From Rhizobium sp. BK376 (lineage in GTDB: Bacteria > Pseudomonadota > Alphaproteobacteria > Rhizobiales > Rhizobiaceae), in the NCBI RefSeq assembly GCF_004341625.1, contig NZ_SLZG01000009.1, positions 149,187 to 213,186 on the forward strand: a stretch of DNA of 64,000 bases, in the 5' to 3' direction. The notes beneath the pieces are model-generated. The model saw only the letters and a program-made list of their open reading frames with translations. It did no database searches and was not told where the DNA came from. Numbering within the stretch: the stretch's first letter is position 1; each line of letters starts with the position of its first letter. This document shows positions 27,167 through 35,986 of this stretch, in pieces. The translations under genes and the position numbers were made by a program.

Positions 27167-28504
27167 TCAGACGTGGTCGCGCTTTTCAGCAAGTGCGCCT
27201 GCGTTCTGGGTGTCCGGTTTGACGGAGGTGTTTTCGGCACGCTCGCTCTTGGCCTCGGCCAACAGATCCTGGATGACCTTTTCGGATTCGTCGTAAGCGC
27301 CTTCGCCGAAATGGTGGTATCTGATCTGCCCCTTGGCATCGATAAAGTAGTGGGCCGGCCAGTAGCTGTTATCGAACGCCCGCCAGATTTTGTAGTTGTT
27401 GTCGACGGCGACGGGGTAGTCGAGCCCGAAGTCCTTGACCGCCTTCTTGACGTTGTCGATCTTCTTTTCGTAGGCGAATTCTGGAGCATGCACGCCGATC
27501 ACAACGAGTCCCTGATCTTTGTATTTTTCGGCCCAGGCTCGAACGTAGGGGACGGTGTGAATGCAGTTGATGCAGGAGAAAGTCCAGAAGTCGACGAGCA
27601 CGACCTTGCCGCGGAGCTGTTCCTTGGTGAGCGGCGGCGAGTTCAGCCATTCGACAGCGCCGTCCAGCGAGGGGAATTGTCCCTCGATCGGCAGATTGCT
27701 GCGATAGGGCTGGGGGCCGTCGCTTACCCGCTGCAACATGCCGCTATCCCCGGGCTCGGCGGTCTGCTTCGACCTGTCATTGCCGACGGCGTCTACGAGA
27801 CTTTGCTCGAACTTGCTGGTGCTGACGCCTTGAATGCGGGCAAGAACTCCGACATCGGCTCCAAACCCGACAAGCGTTACGCCTGAGAGAACGGCGATGC
27901 CGAGGCCGCGACGAAACCATTCGCCGGCGCCCAGCGATTGCTTCATGGCCGCGAAGACGCGCCCACCGATCAGAAGAGCAACGGCAAGCGAAGTGGCAGC
28001 TCCTGCAGAATAGGCCAGGAGAAAGAAGGTTGTGCTGGCGTTGGCGCCCTGGAGAGCGGCACCTGTCAGCACCAACCCGAGGATGGGGCCGGCGCAGGGC
28101 GCCCACAGCATGCCAGTGGCAACGCCGAGAAGCAGGGATCTGCCCATACCCGGAATTGCGCTCGACCGACCGGTCGAATTCACGATCCGGTTTCCGAACG
28201 CAACGATCGGTCGTGTCAGGACGGCGGCGACTTGCGGTGAGAGAAGCATGAGGCCGGTGACGGCGAGCAGTGCGATCGCGACATAGCGGCCAAATTCATT
28301 GGCGTGAACCGCCCAGCTGCCACCGACAGCAGCCAGTGTTGCAACGGCGGCGAATGTGATCGCCATTCCGGCGAGCATCGGTAGCGTGCTTTTGACGAAG
28401 GGCTGTCCCGCACTTAAAAAGACGAAGGGCAGGACCGGCAATATGCACGGACTGAGTATGGTCAACACGCCGCCCAGGTAGGCTATAACGAGAAGAAACA
28501 TCAT
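27167..28504 (-). CDS. CcdA-thioredoxin fusion, DipZ-like thiol-disulfide protein
   Basis: 445-residue membrane protein. Residues 1-225 are a CcdA-type domain with about six helices and the redox Cys20 (LSPCILPVLPF) and Cys137 (MLWAPCAGP). After a linker, residues 280-420 form a TlpA/redoxin domain with VDFWTFSCINCIHTVPY (Cys311-Ile-Asn-Cys314). It would pass reducing power from the cytoplasm to a periplasmic thioredoxin domain, for cytochrome c maturation or repair of oxidised proteins. The order matches DipZ, but the extra C-terminal domain of mycobacterial-type DipZ is absent. AAGGAAA precedes the start. Co-control with ohr is suggested by the shared upstream block. Confidence 0.88.
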   Translation of the reverse strand: MMFLLVIAYLGGVLTILSPCILPVLPFVFLSAGQPFVKSTLPMLAGMAITFAAVATLAAVGGSWAVHANEFGRYVAIALLAVTGLMLLSPQVAAVLTRPIVAFGNRIVNSTGRSSAIPGMGRSLLLGVATGMLWAPCAGPILGLVLTGAALQGANASTTFFLLAYSAGAATSLAVALLIGGRVFAAMKQSLGAGEWFRRGLGIAVLSGVTLVGFGADVGVLARIQGVSTSKFEQSLVDAVGNDRSKQTAEPGDSGMLQRVSDGPQPYRSNLPIEGQFPSLDGAVEWLNSPPLTKEQLRGKVVLVDFWTFSCINCIHTVPYVRAWAEKYKDQGLVVIGVHAPEFAYEKKIDNVKKAVKDFGLDYPVAVDNNYKIWRAFDNSYWPAHYFIDAKGQIRYHHFGEGAYDESEKVIQDLLAEAKSERAENTSVKPDTQNAGALAEKRDHV

Positions 28505-28580
28505 CCGTTTCCTTTGAAGTCGTTGATGGATGTGCCGGGCTCAGCGTTCCTGGCCCAGCACGCACCATAAGCGGAGACGG

Positions 28581-28627
28581 ATGTATCCCGGATGTGTCCT
28601 GATCCGGCGGAATTGTAACGAAATGTG
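28581..28627 (-). promoter_or_regulatory. Promoter-like block shared with ohr (copy 2)
   Basis: Second copy of the 47-base block described at 26956-27002, placed 77 bases upstream of the CcdA-thioredoxin start. It lies in the divergent region shared with the GntR-type regulator gene, so it could also affect that gene. Confidence 0.55.
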
Positions 28628-28801
28628 CAACCTGGCTAGCCGAGCTAGCGACCGCTCACCGCCTCATGCATTTCGCGTGGCGGGTCGGGCAGATGATGTT
28701 GCTGCTCGACAGCGATCTCATTTTTGTCATATCTCGGCTGTCTAGCTCTTTCCCGGCTAGCCGATAAAATGGCAGTGAAATCAGTTTTCTGGATTGTGGT
28801 C

Positions 28802-29686
28802 ATGGCGAGAAACGGCGTCTCACTTCAGATCAGCACCGACATCATCGAATTCGTGAAGTCGAAGGATATGCAGCGGGGACAGCACCTTCCCCTGCAGATG
28901 CTCGCCGACCATTTTCGGGTGTCGCGAGCGCCCGTGATGAGCGCGCTGAAAAAGCTGGAGGGAAGGGGCATCGTTCAAGCCGAGCCCAATCGCGGCTATT
29001 TCCTGCTGGTCGATGGCGATCAGATCGAGACGCCGGCAATGCAAGTCCCGCAGGAAGCGGATGGGAATGATCCCGCCTACTTCCGGATCGCGGAGGATCG
29101 CCTTGCGGGGAAGCTTCCGGAGCGCGTGAGTGAAAACGAGCTGATGCGGCTTTACGACCTTCCGCGCACCAAGCTGCTCAAGCTGCTTCACAGGATTGCC
29201 GACGAGGGCTGGATCGAACGTCTTCCGGGAAACGGCTGGGCCTTTCGGCAGACCCTGACCTCCCGCGAGAGCTACGAGGAAGGCTACGTCTTCCGCGCGG
29301 TCATAGAGCAGCAGGCGATGCTGCTGCCCACCTTCCAACCCGATGCGGAAGGCTTTCGGAGAGCGCGGGAATTGCAGACGGCACTGCGCGACGGCGGCTT
29401 TGAAACGTGGTCGCGCGCCGAGATATTCAAGACGAACAACGAATTCCACGAAATGCTGGTCGCATGCTCACGCAACGGCTTTTTTCTGGATTCGCTGAAG
29501 CGCATCAATCGGCTCCGGCGGCTGATCGAATACCATATCACCATCGATCGCAGCCGATTGCCGCAGCAGACGGCCGAGCATCTCCACATCCTCGATCTCG
29601 TCGAAGGCGGCCGCCGCGAGGAAGCCGCGGCATTCCTTCATGATCACATCCTCGGCGCCAGCCGCATCAAGACACCAAAGGTCTGA
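28802..29686 (+). CDS. GntR-family regulator with two winged helices and FCD domain
   Basis: 294-residue regulator. A first winged helix spans about 1-65 (LPLQMLADHFRVSRAPVMSA, then KKLEGRGIVQAEPNRGYFLL). A second follows at about 95-145 (NELMRLYDLPRTKLLKLLHR, then EGWIERLPGNGWAF). The rest (SYEEGYVFRAVIEQQAML, EFHEMLVACSRNGFFLDSL, HLHILDLVEGG, HDHILGASR) is an FCD ligand domain with candidate metal-binding His. Two DNA-binding modules in one FCD protein are unusual. It probably controls the lactonase, MFS carrier and aconitase beside it. ATG 28802 is chosen over upstream 28724 because it starts at the first helix. Confidence 0.85.
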   Translation: MARNGVSLQISTDIIEFVKSKDMQRGQHLPLQMLADHFRVSRAPVMSALKKLEGRGIVQAEPNRGYFLLVDGDQIETPAMQVPQEADGNDPAYFRIAEDRLAGKLPERVSENELMRLYDLPRTKLLKLLHRIADEGWIERLPGNGWAFRQTLTSRESYEEGYVFRAVIEQQAMLLPTFQPDAEGFRRARELQTALRDGGFETWSRAEIFKTNNEFHEMLVACSRNGFFLDSLKRINRLRRLIEYHITIDRSRLPQQTAEHLHILDLVEGGRREEAAAFLHDHILGASRIKTPKV

Positions 29687-30751
29687 TCACGCCGGTCTCA
29701 GCAGGATGCATACGGGACTTCCAACGGACAGCGTCGCTTCGGCATTCAGAAGCCCTCCTGTGATAGGGTCCACACCGAAGGTGACGACGGTATCGCTGTC
29801 CTCATTTGCGGCCAGAAGCTGATTGCCGCCGGGCACGAAAGTGAAGAATCGCGGCGTGCGTCCTTCAGTCGTCCGCCATGTCAGAGGCGTCATCCGTCCG
29901 TCCTCCGACAGCGAGAAGGCGCCGATCGTGTCGCTGCCCCGGTTGGATGCGTAGACGAATTTTCCATCCGCGGAGACGGCGATTTCGGAGCCTCTGCTGA
30001 ATGCGGTGAAGCTATCGGGCAGCGCCGAGAGGATCTGGAACGGCTGAAGCTCCCCGGTTGTCGGATCAAATCGATAGGCCGCGACAGTCGAATCGAGTTC
30101 GTTGATGACATAGGCCAAGGTGCCGTCGGGGTGGAAAGCCAGGTGCCGTGGTCCTGATCCTTCCCGCGTCTGCACCGAAGACACTTCGATCAGCTTGGCG
30201 GCAGCCGAATCGAGGCGGAAGACGAGGATTTTATCGAGGCCCTTGTCGGGAACGGCTATATATCGTCCGCTCGGATCGAATTCGACCTGGTGCGGCTTGG
30301 CAAAGGGTTGCTCGATCCGGTGCGGGCCGATTTTGCCTGATATCGAGACGAGATCGACGACCGCCCCCAAGGTCCCGTCCTCGCGACGCGGAAGAAGAGC
30401 AAGCGTCGACGTCACGTGGTTCGCGACCAGGAGGAAACGGTTCTCGGGGTCAAATGCCAAATGCACCGGATTGCGGCCTTCCGTGGACTGCTCATCGATC
30501 AATGTGAGGCATCCCGAGGCCGGATCGATGGCAAAGGCGCTGACCCGATCCATGTCCCCATGGACCGTATAGAGAAAATCCCCGGTCCGGTCGAAGGCGA
30601 GAAAGGAGGGATTTTCGAGTTCCAGAAGCTGGAGATGCGTCCAGCGCACACCGTCCTCGAGACGGTAGACGTTCAGCCCGTTTCCACGTGCGTTGCGCTG
30701 CCTGGTCGTGCGGGCGCCGATATAGGCGATATGTCGATTGCTGCTGGTCAT
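29687..30751 (-). CDS. Lactonase family seven-bladed beta-propeller protein
   Basis: 354-residue protein of the PF10282 lactonase family, which includes 6-phosphogluconolactonase Pgl of E. coli. Repeated blade motifs are visible: FLAFDRTGDFLYTVHGD, PVHLAFDPENRFLLVANHVT, HQVEFDPSGRYIAVPDKGLD, PRHLAFHPDGTLAYVINELD, FFTFVPGGNQLLAANEDS. No signal peptide is evident. Its stop codon abuts the gntR stop with no gap. Next to a carrier and a hydratase it may open a lactone formed in the same catabolic route; the substrate is unknown. Confidence 0.85.
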   Translation of the reverse strand: MTSSNRHIAYIGARTTRQRNARGNGLNVYRLEDGVRWTHLQLLELENPSFLAFDRTGDFLYTVHGDMDRVSAFAIDPASGCLTLIDEQSTEGRNPVHLAFDPENRFLLVANHVTSTLALLPRREDGTLGAVVDLVSISGKIGPHRIEQPFAKPHQVEFDPSGRYIAVPDKGLDKILVFRLDSAAAKLIEVSSVQTREGSGPRHLAFHPDGTLAYVINELDSTVAAYRFDPTTGELQPFQILSALPDSFTAFSRGSEIAVSADGKFVYASNRGSDTIGAFSLSEDGRMTPLTWRTTEGRTPRFFTFVPGGNQLLAANEDSDTVVTFGVDPITGGLLNAEATLSVGSPVCILLRPA

Positions 30752-30905
30752 CGGTGGTCTTTCGACGTTCTCATGTCTTCGATCGTGTCATTTCAATATC
30801 GCGTGAGGACAGAAACCTCAATTGCATTTTATAATCATATTGTGTAATCGACGGAAAGAAGCTCGGGGAGGAACATATCCCGAGCGCCCTTTTGGGAGGA
30901 AAGAA

Positions 30906-32243
30906 ATGACGTCGTCGGCGATCTCGGCCATCGAGAAAACCACGATGCGCAAAGTCTTCTGGCGCATCATTCCGTACACATTCATCATTTATGTGATTTC
31001 GTATCTCGACCGCGCGAACATCGGATACGCCGCGCTCGAGATGAACAAGGAGCTGGCCCTGAGCGCAGAGGCGTTCGGCTTTGCCGGCGGCATCTTCTTT
31101 ATCGGTTATTTTCTCTTCGAAGTTCCAAGCAACGTCGCGCTCCAGAAGTACGGCGCGCGGATATGGATCTCGCGCATCCTGCTGACCTGGGGGATCATCG
31201 CGACGCTGACGGGGTTCGCCCAGAACGCGACGCAGCTATATATTCTCCGCTTCCTTCTCGGCGTCGCCGAGGCGGGCTTTTTCCCGGGCGTGATCATCTA
31301 TCTGACCTACTGGTTCCGCGAGAAAGAACAGGCAACGACCGTCGCCTATTTTACCGCGGCGATACCGGTCTCGTTTTTGCTCGGCGCGCCGCTCAGCACG
31401 TTCATCATGGATTATCTGGCCGGCTATGGGCTTTCCGGATGGCGCTGGATGCTCGTTCTTGAAGGCGTGCCTGCCTTCGCAGCGGGCATCTTCAATTTCT
31501 TCTACATGACGGATCGTCCCGAGAATGCGAAGTGGCTGAAGCCCGAAGAGCGGGATTGGCTCATCAAGGAACTCGCCGCCGATCACGCCATTCGCAAGAA
31601 CGTGAAGCAGCTCGGACTGTTCAAGGCGATCACCAATCCGAAAGTCCTCTTCCTGTCTGCGATCTATTTCATCTATCAGGTGGGCAACCTCGGCATCGGC
31701 CTCTGGATGCCGCAGATCGTCAAGGATTTCGACGGCCACCTCAGCAATTTTCAGGTCGGGCTCATTTCGATGATCCCTTATGCGGTCGCGACCGTCGTGA
31801 TGGTGCTGTGGTCCTATAATTCCGACAGAACAGGAGAGCGCCAGAAGCACACGGCCATCCCGCTGCTGATCGCGGCGGCGGCACTGGCGCTCACCGGCCT
31901 CAGCCGCAATCCCTACCTTGCCGTCACGCTGATTTCGATCTCTCTGGCCGGCATCTACGCCTTCAAGTCGCCTTTCTGGTCTCTGCCCGGGCTCTTCCTC
32001 ACCCGTTCGACCGCCGCCGTGTCGATTGCGGCGATCAACTCGATCGGAAACCTCGGCGGCTTCGTCGGTCCCTATACGATGGGAGCGATCAAGGCATGGA
32101 CCGGGGGAGCGTTCGGAGGGCTGCTGTTCCTCAGCGGTCTGCTTCTTCTGTCGTTCCTGATGACGTGGTTCATGCGAGTTGCGGCAACTGACGGCAACCA
32201 GGAACAGGTCGCCAACACTGAAACGACGGCGTCTCGGGCTTGA
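30906..32243 (+). CDS. MFS transporter, anion:cation symporter family
   Basis: 445-residue carrier with 12 predicted helices, of the ACS family (phthalate, tartrate, glucarate and related carboxylate carriers). Signatures are YVISYLDRANIGYAALEMN, GYFLFEVPSNVALQKYGAR, RFLLGVAEAGFFPGVIIYLT and YWFREKEQATTVA. The ATG at 30906 is preceded by GGGAGGA; the open frame extends upstream to 30822 without similarity. It is followed 31 bases later by the aconitase-like gene, so the two form an operon. An organic acid is the likely substrate. Confidence 0.9.
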   Translation: MTSSAISAIEKTTMRKVFWRIIPYTFIIYVISYLDRANIGYAALEMNKELALSAEAFGFAGGIFFIGYFLFEVPSNVALQKYGARIWISRILLTWGIIATLTGFAQNATQLYILRFLLGVAEAGFFPGVIIYLTYWFREKEQATTVAYFTAAIPVSFLLGAPLSTFIMDYLAGYGLSGWRWMLVLEGVPAFAAGIFNFFYMTDRPENAKWLKPEERDWLIKELAADHAIRKNVKQLGLFKAITNPKVLFLSAIYFIYQVGNLGIGLWMPQIVKDFDGHLSNFQVGLISMIPYAVATVVMVLWSYNSDRTGERQKHTAIPLLIAAAALALTGLSRNPYLAVTLISISLAGIYAFKSPFWSLPGLFLTRSTAAVSIAAINSIGNLGGFVGPYTMGAIKAWTGGAFGGLLFLSGLLLLSFLMTWFMRVAATDGNQEQVANTETTASRA

Positions 32244-32274
32244 AAGGCTGAGGTCTAACGCAAGGAGTGACCGC

Positions 32275-34902
32275 ATGGCGGCAATCGGCAAACTGAACGT
32301 CAACGCGACCGATTATCGTATCATCGACCTACCACAGGAGGCGGGAGCGGCTTTACAGCGGCTTCCCTACATCCATCGCATTCTCCTGGAAAATGTGATG
32401 CGAACGGCTGGTGATGAGGCCGAGCGCGCGAAGGCGGCGATCCTCGGATGGCTTGAGACGGGAACGAGCGAAGACGAGATCCCGTTTCTGCCACACCGGG
32501 TGCTGATGCACGACACGACATGCGGCCCGGCACTCGTCGACATTGCCGCGATGAGATCCGCCATGGCCGAGGCCGGCGGCGATCCGTCCTTGCTCAATCC
32601 GGTCGTTCCCGTCGACATGTCGACCGATCACTCGGTCGCGGTCGACGTCTTCGGAGGGGCCGGCTCCCTTGAGAAGAACATGAAGCGGGAGTTCGAGCGC
32701 AATGCCGAACGCTACCGTTTCATGAAGTGGGCGACCAATACGCTGACAGGATTCCGTGTGCATCCGCCGGGAACGGGGATCATGCATACGCTCAATCTCG
32801 AGCGGCTCGCGAGCGTGGCAACAAGCAAGGTCGAGGACGGCATCCTCTGGGCAGTCCCCGATACCTTGATCGGCACTGACAGCCACACCCCGATGGTCAA
32901 CGGTATCGGGGTTCTGGCCTGGGGCGTTGGCGGGCTCGAGGCCGAAAGCGTGCTGTTTGGCATGCCGGTCGCGCTCCGCGTTCCCGATGTCATCGGCGTG
33001 AAACTCACGGGACGGATGGGCGATAGCGTTCTTGCCACCGATCTTGCGCTGACCGTCACGCATCTGCTCCGCCAGATCGATTTGCAGGATCGCTATGTCG
33101 AATTTTTCGGCCCCGGCGTTTCGACGCTGACTGCGGGTGATCGTGCCGTCGTGGCCAATATGACGCCGGAATTCGGCGGCAACAGCGGCTATTTCCCGAT
33201 CGACGATTCGACGCTCGCCTATCTGCGGGCCACCGGGCGTGATCCGGAGCATTTGGCATTCGTGGAAGCTTATGCGAAACGGCAGGGCATCTGGTTCGAT
33301 CCATCATCCGAGCCGCGCTATACCGGCGTCATCGAAATAGATCTTTCCGATGTGAAGGCGAGTTTGGCAGGGCCGCAGCGTCCGCAGGACCGCATTTCCA
33401 TCAGTGAAACCGCGGCTTCCATCGCAGGCATGAAGAAGGCGCCAGGGTCGGCGGCGGTCGATGGACCCAATGACGGTGCGGTTGCCATCGCGGCGATTAC
33501 CAGCTGCACGAACACATCCGACCCGCGTCTGGTCGTTGCTGCCGGCCTGGTCGCCCGCAAGGCACGAGCCTTCGGCCTTCGCCCTCCATACTGGGTAAAG
33601 ACCTCGCTCGCACCGGGATCGCCGACGGCGGAACGGTATCTGCGCCGGAGCGGCCTTCTGGAAGACATGGAGGCGGTCGGGTTCGGGATCGTCGGTTACG
33701 GCTGCACGACATGCATTGGCAACTCGGGACCGCTGACGGAACCGATCGCAAAGGCGATGACAGAACGGGCAATCCTTCCCGTTGCCGTGCTTTCCGGAAA
33801 CAGAAACTTTCCCGGGCGTGTTCATCCGCAGCTGGAGGCTGGTTTCCTTGCGTCTCCGCCGATGGTGATTGCATTTGCTCTCGCCGGGACGGTGGAATTG
33901 GACATAACCAGGGATGCAATCGGGGTTTCAAAAACGGGGGAACCGGTCACCCTTTCGATGCTTTGGCCTTCCAGCGAGGAGATCGATGCCGCTGTTGCGG
34001 CGGCGACTGATGCAGAGGACTTCAAGCCGGCCTATGACGAGGCTGAAGCGAGCCGCGTGTGGGCGGAGCTGGATGCACCGACCACAACCCTGTTTCCCTG
34101 GGACGATCGCTCCACTTACATTCGGCGGCCGCCATTTGCCGGATTTGGAAATGGCACGCTGCTTGGCGATTATGAAGCCCGGCCGCTGCTGGTGCTCGGC
34201 GACGACATCACGACCGACCATATTTCTCCGGCCGGAGCCATACCCGCGCAGAGCGAAGCGGGACGCTACCTCGTCGAGCGGGGCGAGAACCCGACTGATC
34301 TCAACGTCTTTGCTTCCAGGCGCGGAAACTGGGAGACGATGGTGCGTGGCCTCTTCACGAACCGCACCGTGCGCAACAATCTCGGCGACGCGATCCCGCC
34401 CGGCGAGACGATTCACTCCCCGTCCGGAGATTTGCTTCCGCTATACAAGGTGGCAAATCGCTACGCCAAGGACGGTCAGTCTGTCGTGATCGTCGCGGGC
34501 GAGCGCTACGGAATGGGATCATCGCGCGATTGGGCGGCAAAGGGCGTATCGCTGCTCGGTGCCCGTGCCGTTCTGGCTCTGAGCTTCGAGCGCATCCATC
34601 GATCCAACCTGATTGGCATGGGCATTCTGCCGATGCGTCTGCCCGCTAAATTCGGCCCGGAATCCCTCAATCTCAGGGCAGGAGATACGGTGCTGATCGA
34701 CGCTGGCATCGAGCGGCTTTCGCCTCGTTGTCCGATACCGGTGATCGTTCGTCGCGCTGATGGTACGACATCGTCCTTTGTCGCGACCGCTGCGGTTGAG
34801 ACCGGCGCCGAGGTCGAGACCCTTCGCGCCGGCGGCATTCTTCCGCTGATCCTGCAGAAGCTCATGCAGAAAGGCAAGCAGGCTACGACGTCTGTTGCCT
34901 GA
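32275..34902 (+). CDS. acnA: Aconitase-family hydratase (AcnA-like paralogue)
   Basis: 875-residue iron-sulfur hydro-lyase of the AcnA/IRP branch. The three 4Fe-4S ligands are visible: Cys411 in AITSCTNTSDP and Cys477, Cys480 in GYGCTTCIGNSGPL. VDMSTDHSVAVDVFG, DTLIGTDSHTPMVNGIGVL, GDDITTDHISPAGAIP and GSSRDWAAKG are further family motifs. AcnA normally has CTNTSNP; the Asp here and several changed segments near residues 150-180 suggest a divergent paralogue rather than the housekeeping enzyme. Its place after a carboxylate carrier and beside a lactonase and a GntR regulator fits a dedicated tricarboxylic or hydroxy-acid pathway. The start follows AAGGAG. Confidence 0.9.
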   Translation: MAAIGKLNVNATDYRIIDLPQEAGAALQRLPYIHRILLENVMRTAGDEAERAKAAILGWLETGTSEDEIPFLPHRVLMHDTTCGPALVDIAAMRSAMAEAGGDPSLLNPVVPVDMSTDHSVAVDVFGGAGSLEKNMKREFERNAERYRFMKWATNTLTGFRVHPPGTGIMHTLNLERLASVATSKVEDGILWAVPDTLIGTDSHTPMVNGIGVLAWGVGGLEAESVLFGMPVALRVPDVIGVKLTGRMGDSVLATDLALTVTHLLRQIDLQDRYVEFFGPGVSTLTAGDRAVVANMTPEFGGNSGYFPIDDSTLAYLRATGRDPEHLAFVEAYAKRQGIWFDPSSEPRYTGVIEIDLSDVKASLAGPQRPQDRISISETAASIAGMKKAPGSAAVDGPNDGAVAIAAITSCTNTSDPRLVVAAGLVARKARAFGLRPPYWVKTSLAPGSPTAERYLRRSGLLEDMEAVGFGIVGYGCTTCIGNSGPLTEPIAKAMTERAILPVAVLSGNRNFPGRVHPQLEAGFLASPPMVIAFALAGTVELDITRDAIGVSKTGEPVTLSMLWPSSEEIDAAVAAATDAEDFKPAYDEAEASRVWAELDAPTTTLFPWDDRSTYIRRPPFAGFGNGTLLGDYEARPLLVLGDDITTDHISPAGAIPAQSEAGRYLVERGENPTDLNVFASRRGNWETMVRGLFTNRTVRNNLGDAIPPGETIHSPSGDLLPLYKVANRYAKDGQSVVIVAGERYGMGSSRDWAAKGVSLLGARAVLALSFERIHRSNLIGMGILPMRLPAKFGPESLNLRAGDTVLIDAGIERLSPRCPIPVIVRRADGTTSSFVATAAVETGAEVETLRAGGILPLILQKLMQKGKQATTSVA

Positions 34903-34905
34903 ATT

Positions 34906-34930
34906 ATCCGGCTCCGTTCAGGAGCCGGAT
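34906..34930. terminator. Bidirectional terminator hairpin
   Basis: A perfect 10-base stem ATCCGGCTCC with a 5-base loop lies in the 47-base gap between the convergent aconitase and sugar-binding protein genes. It begins 3 bases after the aconitase stop. Confidence 0.75.
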
Positions 34931-34949
34931 AGACGCTTCGAACCAAAGG

Positions 34950-35939
34950 TTACTTCTGGATGCAGGTATCGACGGTGTCCTTGGTGCATTCGTCGAGGCC
35001 CGTGAAGACCGGATCAGCGACCGGCTTGCCGGCGATCAGGTCCATCATTACCGACGGAGCCTTGTAGCCCATTTCAAACGGCCGCTGGCCGACGAGTGCC
35101 GTCACCAGGCCCTCCTTGGCAATCGCGACCTCGTCGCCGATCGTGTCGGCTGCGCCGATGACGAAGGCGTTGCTGGCGATCTTGTCAGCCATCGGCTTGA
35201 ACAGGTCGCGATAGGGCTGCGGTGCACCGAAGAGTGGCCATCCGCCCATGATGCCGAATGCGTCAAGCTTGGGATTGGCCGCAAGAATGTCGGTCATCGC
35301 CTGGACGCCCTTTGCGCCGTCGTCGTTGGTGAAGACCGGGCAACCGGCAACTTCGGTCCAGCCGCCTTCGCCCTTAAGCGCGGCAATACCCTTCTGGCCG
35401 GTCAGCGTATCGCGCATGCCCTGCGCACGGCGAAGGATGTTGTCGGCGCCTGCATTGCCCTCGATCGTGCAGATCGTGCCACCATTCGGCTTTGCCTTCT
35501 TGATATATTCGCCGATGCGCACGCCCATCAGATAGTTGTCGGTGCCGAGGTAGGTCTTGCGCAGGCCTGAATCCTCAGCCGCAAGGTCTGCGTCAACAGT
35601 CATGACCGGGACCTTCGGGCTTGCGGTCTTCAGCGTCTGGGCAATCAGTTTGGCATTGGAGGGCGAGATGGCGATGGCCGCCGTCTCGGCCTTGCCTAGT
35701 ATGTCCTGGACGATCTGCGCTTCGCCAGCTTCGTCTGATGTCGATGCGGGGCCGGTGTAGAAGCACTCATATTCGGAGCTGGCGTTTTCCTTGTTCCACT
35801 TCTGGCAACCCTGGTTGATTGCTTCGAAGAATGGGTTGTCCAGGCCCTTCACGATGATGACGAGCTGTTTCTTGGCTGCGAGGGCTTGTCCGGCGGTAAG
35901 CGCAAGCACTGCGACTGTAAGCAATAATGCCTTCCTCAT
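34950..35939 (-). CDS. Periplasmic sugar-binding protein of a CUT2 ABC importer
   Basis: 329-residue precursor. MRKALLLTVAVLALTAGQ with cleavage near ALAAKK is a signal peptide. LVIIVKGLDNPFFEAINQGC and AIAISPSNAKLIAQTLKTA belong to the ribose/galactose-type periplasmic binding fold. Four Cys residues (EYECFY, CTIEG, GCPVF, DECTKDTVDTC) are unusual for the family and may form disulfides. GGGGAGG lies 5 bases before the ATG. It works with the ATPase and permease encoded divergently at 37205-38986. A hairpin at 35962-35980 separates it from the dehydrogenase gene on the same strand. Confidence 0.9.
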   Translation of the reverse strand: MRKALLLTVAVLALTAGQALAAKKQLVIIVKGLDNPFFEAINQGCQKWNKENASSEYECFYTGPASTSDEAGEAQIVQDILGKAETAAIAISPSNAKLIAQTLKTASPKVPVMTVDADLAAEDSGLRKTYLGTDNYLMGVRIGEYIKKAKPNGGTICTIEGNAGADNILRRAQGMRDTLTGQKGIAALKGEGGWTEVAGCPVFTNDDGAKGVQAMTDILAANPKLDAFGIMGGWPLFGAPQPYRDLFKPMADKIASNAFVIGAADTIGDEVAIAKEGLVTALVGQRPFEMGYKAPSVMMDLIAGKPVADPVFTGLDECTKDTVDTCIQK

Positions 35940-35961
35940 GGTTTCCTCCCCTTTTGAAAAA

Positions 35962-35980
35962 GGCGGGCACAATGCCCGCC
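35962..35980 (-). terminator. Terminator-like hairpin between dehydrogenase and binding-protein genes
   Basis: Read on the minus strand it is an 8-base perfect stem GGCGGGCA, 3-base loop, followed by TTTTTC, 6 bases after the dehydrogenase stop. The next gene starts only about 22 bases later, with its ribosome site between, so there is no room for another promoter. Confidence 0.65.
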
Positions 35981-35986
35981 ACGTCA

